Shown in pieces: positions 1 through 5,006 of a stretch of 5,006 nt of DNA. A model generated the notes under the pieces. That model did not search any database and had not been told where the DNA came from. It saw only the letters and a list, made by a program, of their open reading frames with translations. Source of the stretch: Myxococcota bacterium (lineage in GTDB: Bacteria > Myxococcota_A > Polyangia > HGW-17); NCBI GenBank assembly GCA_018821745.1, contig JAHJLU010000679.1:1-5006 (forward strand), given 5' to 3'. The translations under genes and the position numbers were made by a program. The number at the start of each line of letters is the position of its first letter. Positions within the stretch are counted from its first letter, which is position 1.

Positions 1-1297
1 CTGCCACTTCAGCATCCTGGAGACAGCCAAGGAGCTGGAACAGGAGACGGTGAACGCCCTCACCACCATAGAGACCGCACAGCGCCTGCGCCCCACAGGG
101 GAAGCCCGGAGACTGTTGCTGCAGCTCTACATTCTGCGGATCACGCTCGCGGAAGATACCCAGGACGAGCCCATCAAACGCCTCTACAGGACCATGGCAC
201 TGAACCGCTTCCACGATCCTGCCCAGCGGGCGCGCATCATCGGCCGGGGCACCATCCGGTTCGGAGACCGGGCTCGGGGTGCGCGGGTCACGCTGTTTAC
301 AATCCTTCCCGACAAGCGTGGCGTCCTCCTGCCCCAGAAACCCCGGTCCCTGGGGACCACTCCCCTCGGCGACGCCTCCCTGCCCCAGGGTTCCTACCTG
401 TTACGATTTGAAAAGACAGGGCACACGCCCACCCTCTTCCCGGTGCTGGTGCGACGAAACCTGACCCAGGTGGTGGACCCCTACGTGTTCCCCGCCGAGG
501 CCATCCCTCGGGGCTATGTTTATGTGCCCGGCGGAATCTCCATGCTGGGAAACCCCTCAGACACCCTGGGCGAGACCGCCTGGACCTGGAGTTTCGCGAA
601 GGTAGAGGGCTTCTTTATCCGCCGCTATCCCTTCACCTTCGCCGAACTCACCCGCTTCATCGCCCAGAGGCCCGAGGGAAAGCGGCAGCTCCACTCCTCG
701 TTCTACCGGGGCAAACCCGTCCTGCGGTACGAAGAAGGAAAGGGAGGAATCCTCAATATCCAGGGAACAGACTTTCCCGAGGGCACCACGGTCAAGGGGC
801 AGGACTGGCGACGGGTGGCCTTCGGGCTGCTCGATTACCGGACCGCCACGGAGGTTGTGGCGTGGGAAGGCAACTCTCTGGGCCTCGAATGCGCACAGAT
901 CCCGAGCAAGGAGGAATACCAGCGGGCCGCCCGGGGAGCCGACGGGCGCACCTACCCATGGGGCAATGTGTGGGTGAAAAAAGCGGGCGCCGCCATTGAA
1001 GGCCGCCAGCAGTTTCCCATGCCCACACCTCCCGGCACCCATAAACTCGACACCTCCCCCTTCGGCGTGAGCGACCTGTCGGGCAACGTGAGCTCCTGGA
1101 CCCGTTCATCCTACAAGTCAGCCTTCGGGGAGGCCCCGGACTACCGTCTGGTAGCCGGAGGCGCCTACAGTCAGTTCCCCATCCCAACTTACTACTTCCA
1201 GTGGTTTGATCTCAGCGAGGCCGCCGACGAAGTGAGCGTTCGCCCCGTCATCTCCCTGAAGTGTTTTTTTCAATCCCAAAAGAAGACCGGACCATAG
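1..1297 (+). CDS. C-terminal part of a FGE-sulfatase-domain protein, probably a Ser/Thr kinase/FGE fusion (5' partial)
   Basis: The frame is open from base 2 to the TAG at 1295-1297 (431 residues), so the true start lies upstream; the GTG at 50 has no convincing ribosome site and is probably internal. Domains in order: a helical segment (bases 2-240); a PEGA-like beta domain (about 245-480) with GTTPLGDASLPQGSYLLRFE, the pattern seen in kinase/FGE fusions of Myxococcota; the entry motif YVYVPGG (about 518-538); then an FGE-sulfatase (SUMF1-like, C-type-lectin fold) domain to the end. FGE signatures are FFIRRYPFTFAELTRFI (about 611-661), IPSKEEYQRAARGADGRTYPWGN split around 899-967, and SPFGVSDLSGNVSSWT (1055-1102). 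Catalytic FGEs oxidise a sulfatase cysteine to formylglycine using a C-terminal cysteine pair. Here the GGAYSQFP to SVRPVISL stretch (about 1157-1260) has no cysteine, and the usual GFR ending is replaced by VRP, so enzymatic activity is doubtful and a binding or structural role is more likely. The kinase half is inferred from family architecture only. Confidence 0.9.
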   Translation, partial: CHFSILETAKELEQETVNALTTIETAQRLRPTGEARRLLLQLYILRITLAEDTQDEPIKRLYRTMALNRFHDPAQRARIIGRGTIRFGDRARGARVTLFTILPDKRGVLLPQKPRSLGTTPLGDASLPQGSYLLRFEKTGHTPTLFPVLVRRNLTQVVDPYVFPAEAIPRGYVYVPGGISMLGNPSDTLGETAWTWSFAKVEGFFIRRYPFTFAELTRFIAQRPEGKRQLHSSFYRGKPVLRYEEGKGGILNIQGTDFPEGTTVKGQDWRRVAFGLLDYRTATEVVAWEGNSLGLECAQIPSKEEYQRAARGADGRTYPWGNVWVKKAGAAIEGRQQFPMPTPPGTHKLDTSPFGVSDLSGNVSSWTRSSYKSAFGEAPDYRLVAGGAYSQFPIPTYYFQWFDLSEAADEVSVRPVISLKCFFQSQKKTGP

Positions 1298-1359
1298 CAG
1301 CCTCGTTCTTTTTCAGTGCGCCACAGACTCGCCCGGGGCTGGCTGCCGGCAAATGACTC

Positions 1360-1371
1360 CTTTGTACAAAG
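1360..1371. promoter_or_regulatory. Perfect 12-bp palindrome CTTTGTACAAAG, candidate operator
   Basis: The sequence CTTTGTACAAAG equals its own reverse complement. It lies 64 bp before the start codon at 1436 and 8 bp before the -10-like TATGAT, where a dimeric regulator could act. Flanking bases do not extend the symmetry. A perfect 12-mer palindrome is expected about once per 4 kb by chance, so position is the main argument. Confidence 0.3.
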
Positions 1372-1424
1372 ATGAAGAATATGATATGGGTATGAACAGT
1401 GGGAGAGGGCACCTCACCCGGAAC

Positions 1425-1428
1425 AGGA
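1425..1428 (+). promoter_or_regulatory. Shine-Dalgarno AGGA for the RCC1 lipoprotein gene
   Basis: AGGA lies 7 bases before the ATG at 1436, which is ideal spacing. It supports this start, as does the lipoprotein signal that begins at this methionine. Confidence 0.7.
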
Positions 1429-1435
1429 TGCCAGC

Positions 1436-1486
1436 ATGAAAACGCTCTTGGTGCTGATTTTAAGTCCAGTCTTACTCACGGGATGC
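1436..1486 (+). other. Lipoprotein signal peptide with lipobox (residues 1-17)
   Basis: The segment encodes MKTLLVLILSPVLLTGC: one Lys, a hydrophobic stretch and the lipobox L14-T15-G16-C17. Signal peptidase II would cleave before C17. The low-complexity Pro/Thr/Lys stretch that follows is a usual surface-lipoprotein tether. Confidence 0.88.
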
Positions 1487-4402
1487 TTCGGATCCGCTCA
1501 CCGTGGGGAATCATCGGGCGCGACCACGGTGAACCCGCCAAAGACAAAAAACCCAGCGGTAGAGACCACACCGAAATCCAGCACCACAAAGGAAAAACCA
1601 GAACTCAAAACAGGCTCGGCCACCCCTGCCACAGCGAAAAAATCACCACCTCCCATGGCCCCCATGGTCGAGGTCTGTCCGGTGAATGACCACTTCGCCG
1701 CCTGCACAAAAAAAGGGATGCGGTTCAAAACAGTGGAGGTCAATGAGGAGGGGGGATGCCTGCTTGATACCCACGGAGTGGTCTACTGCCACGGCGACGG
1801 GACCACGGGCAGGCTGGGGACCGGCTGCCACGGGCCCAAATGCAAAACAGATTTCCTCACCCCTGTCCGATTCCCCGCAGGAACGATCATCACCTCCCTG
1901 TCGTGCTCCCCCCTCTTTTGCTGCGCCATAGACACGCCCGGGGACGCCTGGTGCTGGGGTGGAAACCAGGAAGATATCAATGCCTACACGCCACAGCCCA
2001 CCCCAAAAAAGTACAGCGGCAAATCCCGTGGCGGTTGGGGGGACCCCTTCTATTCGTGGCGGTTCTCACAGCACTATAATCCCCAACACGGGATGCTCAT
2101 GATGGGCAACTCCCTGGCCCCGCAGCCTCTGGTCCAGCCCCTGCCCCGCCGGGTCCTGCGGCCTGCGGGGGTTGCCTTTAAAGAGGTGACCAGTCGTTTT
2201 GGCGCCACCTGCGCGCTGGACACGGCAGACCGTGTGTGGTGCTGGGGCAAGGCAAACAACCTGTACGGCCAGCGCAATACCCTCAGGTATCTCTCCACGC
2301 CGAAGAAAACGGCCTTCGCGGATCGCCAGCGCTTTGTCTCCATCCACCCCAACTATGAAGGGGGATTCGGGATTGATGGAGCGGGGAAAATCTGGGTCTG
2401 GGGCTTTGGAAAGACCGGCAAAAAAAACCTGCCCGACGGTGCACTGCAGGAGACCGTTATCCCCGGCAAGGGGTGGGTCTCCATTTCAACCGGCGGCTCC
2501 TGGGGTTTCTTCCTCGTGAACAACAAGGGAGAAGAGTTCCATCTGGACCCCGAGAGCAGAAAAAGTTTTGAGCAGTTGAAAAAGAAGGGGACATTGCCAC
2601 TGGATCCGGTCACCGTCACCCGAGCGAAAATCCCGGGAAAGAGCGTGGTGATCAAGAAGACCTGGGATCGGCCCACCAGTGGTGTGTATATTTCCTGGGG
2701 CCATAGACGCGCGGGCTGGGGCAGGGAAACCCAAGTGGCCCTGGACAAGGACGGAAAGGTGTGGCTGTGGGGACCCAATGCCTACAACATCCCGCTCTCC
2801 AATGCCCAGCGCGCCAAGGTGGAGGAGCAGCAGTTCCGATACTGGTGGCCTTCAGCCTTCGATCCCCGCAGGGCGCTGATCATGCCGCCTCAGATCCTGC
2901 CTCGGGTGAAACACAAGTCCTTCCAGGCTGCCATCGTGGAATCGCCCGGGATTTTGCTCCTGGACACAGACGGGCACCTCTTCCACCTCCGCGAGAAACG
3001 ACAGATGGCACGGCGGTACAACAGCTGGAGCAGAAATCATTATCGCGACGCCACCTGCAGCATCTGGCGCGGTCGCTTCCAGGAATTCCCTAAAACCCAG
3101 CCGTGGAAACGCAAGAACATCTCCCGCATCGACTTCCTCAAGCACATCTCAAAAAGTATCCCCGCCATCTGCCGTCCCCCGAAAATCATCATCCCTCCCC
3201 TTCAGTTGATACCAATTCCCCTCCCCGGGCGGCTGAGACTTCGGAGTATTAAAAAGCAGCAACACAGCCTCTGTGGCATAGGGCATGACGGCGCACTCTA
3301 CTGTTTTTCCGTCGACTATCGCAGCAGGATCACCATTACAGCACCCATCAAATTGCCCGACGGACGAAAATGGGCCTCCTTCCAGATTGCCCAAGAGCAG
3401 GTTTGCGGCGTTGATACACAGGGAAGCGCCTGGTGCTTCCCCCGGCATGAGTGTTACCGGAAGATCAGAGACGACAGCTATGGAAGATACAGCAGACTGA
3501 GCTGCAGGCGCCGTTTCCTGAAGGGTTACAAGCCGGTGGTAACCCCTATGGCGATCCCCGCAGGTGCAAAGGTAAAGAGCATGTTCCTGGAACGCCAACA
3601 CGCCTGCCTCCTCGACGACGCGGGACGAACCTGGTGCTGGGGCGACGCCGACCGCAACAGGACGGGGACCGGCCTCATCAACGGCGACTACATACCTGTC
3701 CCCACGCTCTTTGCGCTCCCCCGGGGCAAGAAATTTTCCCAGATATTCCTGGGAGACCGGATCCTCCTGGCCCTCTCGGACAAGGGCACACCCTGGTGTC
3801 TGGGCGACGGATGTGTCACCTCAAACCGCTACACAACCCACAAAAAATACGGAGATTACCCCATCGCCACCTCCGGTGAGCGATTCTCCCGGGTGGGATA
3901 CAACCGCAACCTCTGCTGTGCCCTGAGCAAGAAGGGCGTCCCCTGGTGCTGGGGCCAGGGCATGGGGATGAGCAGCTTCGGGGTCAAATTCTACTCCCCC
4001 GCCGATGTTGGCGCCGGGTGCGCCTCCCTGACCCCGGGGAAAGCCTATCCCCTGAAACTCCCGCGCAAGATCCGCTCCATGGTTGGCACCTGTGGCATTG
4101 ACGACCGGGGAGACACTTGGTGCTGGGGCACCATGGAGGGCTTCAAGCCCACACGGGTTTCACTAAAAAAGGCAACGAAGCTCGACCGGTTCGGCGCGGT
4201 GGCCTGGCTGCCCGGCGGCTCAATCATCCCCCTCAAACGTCCCGAAATGCCTGTAATTCCATCTTTTTTCAAGGACAGCAGCAACTCAGACCAGTTTATG
4301 AAGGCCATGGAGAGTCTGCGCCGGTTCAGACGGAAGATGCGGCGCAATCGACGCCGGAACAACAAGCCCCAAAGAGCTCCCCGACGACCTCGCCCCATTT
4401 AA
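1436..4402 (+). CDS. Large RCC1-repeat lipoprotein (988 aa) with Arg-rich C-terminal tail
   Basis: The ATG at 1436 has a good ribosome site and starts directly with a lipoprotein signal: M-K, a hydrophobic core, and lipobox LTGC with C17 as the lipidation site. The mature protein should be anchored to the cell envelope; F18 at +2 is not the inner-membrane Asp signal of enterobacteria. Residues 18-75 form a Pro/Thr/Lys-rich tether. Residues about 95-935 carry 13 recognisable RCC1-type units with the pattern C-x-L/I-D-x2-G-x2-W-C-W-G, plus a possible degenerate 14th at 921-933. Seven blades make one RCC1 propeller, so two propellers are likely. Eight units have an exact C-x9-C pair; units 4-7 have none. 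Long insertions follow several blades. The last 27 residues contain 13 Arg and 2 Lys. RCC1 propellers in eukaryotes act as protein- and chromatin-binding platforms; secreted bacterial versions are mostly uncharacterised. I see no catalytic motif, so a binding or adhesion role is inferred. The stop is TAA at 4400-4402. Confidence 0.93.
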   Translation: MKTLLVLILSPVLLTGCFGSAHRGESSGATTVNPPKTKNPAVETTPKSSTTKEKPELKTGSATPATAKKSPPPMAPMVEVCPVNDHFAACTKKGMRFKTVEVNEEGGCLLDTHGVVYCHGDGTTGRLGTGCHGPKCKTDFLTPVRFPAGTIITSLSCSPLFCCAIDTPGDAWCWGGNQEDINAYTPQPTPKKYSGKSRGGWGDPFYSWRFSQHYNPQHGMLMMGNSLAPQPLVQPLPRRVLRPAGVAFKEVTSRFGATCALDTADRVWCWGKANNLYGQRNTLRYLSTPKKTAFADRQRFVSIHPNYEGGFGIDGAGKIWVWGFGKTGKKNLPDGALQETVIPGKGWVSISTGGSWGFFLVNNKGEEFHLDPESRKSFEQLKKKGTLPLDPVTVTRAKIPGKSVVIKKTWDRPTSGVYISWGHRRAGWGRETQVALDKDGKVWLWGPNAYNIPLSNAQRAKVEEQQFRYWWPSAFDPRRALIMPPQILPRVKHKSFQAAIVESPGILLLDTDGHLFHLREKRQMARRYNSWSRNHYRDATCSIWRGRFQEFPKTQPWKRKNISRIDFLKHISKSIPAICRPPKIIIPPLQLIPIPLPGRLRLRSIKKQQHSLCGIGHDGALYCFSVDYRSRITITAPIKLPDGRKWASFQIAQEQVCGVDTQGSAWCFPRHECYRKIRDDSYGRYSRLSCRRRFLKGYKPVVTPMAIPAGAKVKSMFLERQHACLLDDAGRTWCWGDADRNRTGTGLINGDYIPVPTLFALPRGKKFSQIFLGDRILLALSDKGTPWCLGDGCVTSNRYTTHKKYGDYPIATSGERFSRVGYNRNLCCALSKKGVPWCWGQGMGMSSFGVKFYSPADVGAGCASLTPGKAYPLKLPRKIRSMVGTCGIDDRGDTWCWGTMEGFKPTRVSLKKATKLDRFGAVAWLPGGSIIPLKRPEMPVIPSFFKDSSNSDQFMKAMESLRRFRRKMRRNRRRNNKPQRAPRRPRPI
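1721..4234 (+). repeat. RCC1-type blade repeats, 13 clear units plus one degenerate
   Basis: Unit cores, by residue of the first and second cysteine or their equivalents: 1 C108/C118; 2 C163/C173; 3 C259/C269; 4 around W320-V321-W322 (no Cys); 5 around F358-L370 (no Cys); 6 around W443-L444-W445 (no Cys); 7 around I506-L518 (no Cys); 8 C613/C623; 9 C657/C667; 10 C724/C734; 11 L778/C788 (first Cys missing); 12 C828/C838; 13 C886/C896; possible 14 at A921-L933. Most spacings are 44-75 residues, near the 50-60 of an RCC1 blade; gaps of 96 (units 2 to 3) and 106 (units 7 to 8) hold insertions or a hidden blade. Confidence 0.85.
1949..4128 (+). repeat. Five exact copies of the 11-mer TGGTGCTGGGG
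   Basis: Copies lie at 1949-1959, 2237-2247, 3632-3642, 3944-3954 and 4118-4128. All are in the same reading frame and encode W-C-W-G of a blade. The identity follows from the single Trp codon and a preference for TGC, so this is protein-level repetition and not a separate DNA element. Confidence 0.85.
4319..4399 (+). other. Arginine-rich C-terminal tail of the lipoprotein
   Basis: The last 27 residues contain 13 Arg, 2 Lys and no acidic residue, beginning RRFRRKMRRNRRR and ending in a Pro/Arg stretch. It follows a short amphipathic segment (about 4270-4318) and lies outside the propeller repeats. It would be strongly cationic and probably disordered, suited to contact with LPS, anionic polysaccharide or nucleic acid; the ligand is unknown. 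Confidence 0.8.
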
Positions 4403-4415
4403 CAATTCTCACCGT

Positions 4416-4429
4416 GGGTTACAGAACCC
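4416..4429. terminator. Weak hairpin in the convergent spacer
   Basis: GGGTT (4416-4420) and AACCC (4425-4429) form a 5-bp stem with a 4-base loop, between two convergent stop codons (4402 and 4464). There is no T-run on either strand, so it is not a standard intrinsic terminator; it may contribute weakly or be chance. Confidence 0.2.
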
Positions 4430-4463
4430 GGGACGATGGATTCGGGATTTGGATAAAGATCGA

Positions 4464-5006
4464 TCAGCGGACGCCGAGGCCCTGGTGGGGGGATTCGGGG
4501 GCCAGCGTGACGTCATCGGCGGGCGGCGGAAGTGCTTCCCATGCACCGGGAGATTCGTCGGGAGCCTCCCCCGTGTTTTGGGTGAGGGCCCGGTAGAGGG
4601 TCCCCAGGTGCATCACGTAGTCCCCGGGCTCATAGGTGACCGGCGGGTTGTCGGGGTGCCTGGTTGCCGTGGGAGTCCACCACTCCACCAGCCGGAAATT
4701 CCCCTCAATCTGTGTATTCATGAAATCCGAAAAGATCACCGGGGGGACCTCCCCGATCACGTTGCCCGTCTCGGTCACGGAGTCAAAAATCCACATAATG
4801 AAGGGGTACGGCGCGTCGGCGGTGTTATCCGTGAGGAAGTGGGGGTTCTCGGTGTTGGAACCCACGCCGAAGACCGCCACGGGCTCCGTGGTGGAAGGAT
4901 AGACCTCGGGGTAATTGAAGTGAAACCCGCGGAAGACATTATTTTCAAAGCGGACGGTGACATGGTTGGCTTCACCGTGCGTGTAAACCCCCGTGAGGGA
5001 GGTGTC
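4464..5006 (-). CDS. C-terminal part of a probable secreted beta-helix protein with a CBM5/12-like module (5' partial)
   Basis: On the minus strand the frame is open from the window edge (5006) to the TGA at 4464-4466, giving 180 residues; the GTG at 4880 is only an internal codon, as coding sequence continues upstream of it. Residues 1-100 show short beta-strand and Asn-rich turns such as HVTVRFENNVFRG and TETGNVIGE, typical of right-handed parallel beta-helix proteins (pectate-lyase-like fold). Residues about 124-159 read TYEPGDYVMHLGTLYRAL, then N-T-G-E-A-P-D-x-S-P-x2-W-E-A-L, which fits the CBM5/12 chitin/cellulose-binding pattern (Y-x2-GD-x-V, G-x2-Y-x-A, P, W). The protein then ends DDVTLAPESPHQGLGVR, which resembles the final rung (D-x-x-LxPxSPaxxxG) of beta-helix proteins. 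A role in binding or degrading polysaccharide outside the cell is inferred. The N-terminus, signal peptide and any catalytic residues lie outside the window. It is convergent with the lipoprotein gene. Confidence 0.85.
   Translation of the reverse strand, partial: DTSLTGVYTHGEANHVTVRFENNVFRGFHFNYPEVYPSTTEPVAVFGVGSNTENPHFLTDNTADAPYPFIMWIFDSVTETGNVIGEVPPVIFSDFMNTQIEGNFRLVEWWTPTATRHPDNPPVTYEPGDYVMHLGTLYRALTQNTGEAPDESPGAWEALPPPADDVTLAPESPHQGLGVR
4530..4637 (-). other. CBM5/12-like carbohydrate-binding module
   Basis: About 36 residues from T/Y at 4632-4637 to W-E-A-L at 4530-4541. Conserved features are Y-E-P-G-D-Y-V, G-T-L-Y-R-A-L and a Pro before the closing Trp. The Trp and Tyr residues are the usual sugar-stacking positions in this family. 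Assigned by motif only; the fold match is not tested. Confidence 0.6.

Larger units (their letters stand above)
1298..1435 (+). promoter_or_regulatory. Intergenic leader upstream of the RCC1 lipoprotein gene
   Basis: This 138-bp gap separates two co-directional genes. It is more AT-rich at 1351-1400 than its surroundings. TTGTAC (1362-1367) resembles a -35 element and TATGAT (1380-1385) resembles a -10 element (5 of 6 to TATAAT), but they are only 12 bp apart, so they do not form a standard sigma-70 pair. The TATGAT could serve with a poor -35. No GC-rich stem followed by a T-run was found after the upstream stop codon, so read-through from the upstream gene is possible. A promoter here is plausible but unproven. 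Confidence 0.3.

Noticed and set aside
557..1042. 161-codon open frame on the minus strand inside the FGE-like gene
   Set aside because: It is antisense to a strongly supported coding region, its translation shows no recognisable domain, and long antisense frames are common in GC-rich DNA.
1278..1312. Inverted repeat AAAAGAA/TTCTTTT across the stop codon of the first gene as a terminator
   Set aside because: The arms are AT-only apart from one pair and the loop is 21 bases, so the stem would be too weak.
1399..1689. 96-codon plus-strand frame beginning at GTG 1399
   Set aside because: It overlaps the lipoprotein signal and tether in another frame; the signal peptide and ribosome site favour the ATG at 1436.
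3149..3601. 150-codon open frame on the minus strand inside the RCC1 gene
   Set aside because: It overlaps clear repeat units 8 and 9 on the plus strand and shows no family motif.
4045..4398. 117-codon minus-strand frame with an Arg-rich start
   Set aside because: It is antisense to the end of the lipoprotein gene, including blade 13; its Arg codons come from reading the CG-rich tail on the opposite strand.
4117..4596. 159-codon plus-strand frame crossing the convergent spacer
   Set aside because: It overlaps the end of the lipoprotein gene and the 3' end of the minus-strand gene, both better supported, and has no family similarity that I recognise.

Overview
The window is GC-rich (roughly 60% by eye) and holds three protein-coding genes, two of them cut by the window edges. 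No RNA gene, insertion sequence, CRISPR array or origin was seen. The protein types point to a large-genome, signalling-rich Gram-negative bacterium, most likely Myxococcota or Bradymonadales-like. This rests on a kinase-associated formylglycine-generating-enzyme (FGE) C-terminal half and a large RCC1-repeat lipoprotein. The taxon is an inference, not something the sequence proves.

Layout. Bases 1-1297 (+) are the 3' part of a gene for a multidomain protein: a helical segment, a PEGA-like beta domain and a C-terminal FGE-sulfatase-like domain. This matches the C-terminal half of the bifunctional Ser/Thr kinase/FGE-family proteins; any kinase domain would lie upstream of the window. The FGE-like domain lacks the catalytic cysteine pair. 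Bases 1298-1435 are a short intergenic region with a perfect 12-bp palindrome and a good Shine-Dalgarno. Bases 1436-4402 (+) encode a 988-residue predicted lipoprotein. It has a lipobox, a Pro/Thr/Lys-rich tether, about 13-14 RCC1-type blade units (probably two seven-bladed propellers) and a very arginine-rich tail. Bases 4403-4463 are a 61-bp convergent spacer with a weak hairpin. Bases 4464-5006 (-) are the 3' part of a gene for a probably secreted beta-helix-like protein with a carbohydrate-binding (CBM5/12-like) module near its C-terminus.

How they may work together. The first two genes run in the same direction with a 138-bp gap, so they may be co-transcribed or separately promoted. The third is convergent and probably independent. 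A signalling protein next to a surface-anchored propeller protein and a carbohydrate-binding secreted protein fits a cell-envelope or surface-interaction theme, but nothing here proves a functional link. The most distinctive observations are in the RCC1 lipoprotein: exact C-x9-C pairs in eight blades, a 271-residue cysteine-free block where both cysteines of every blade are lost together, basic-aromatic loop insertions, and the Arg-rich tail.
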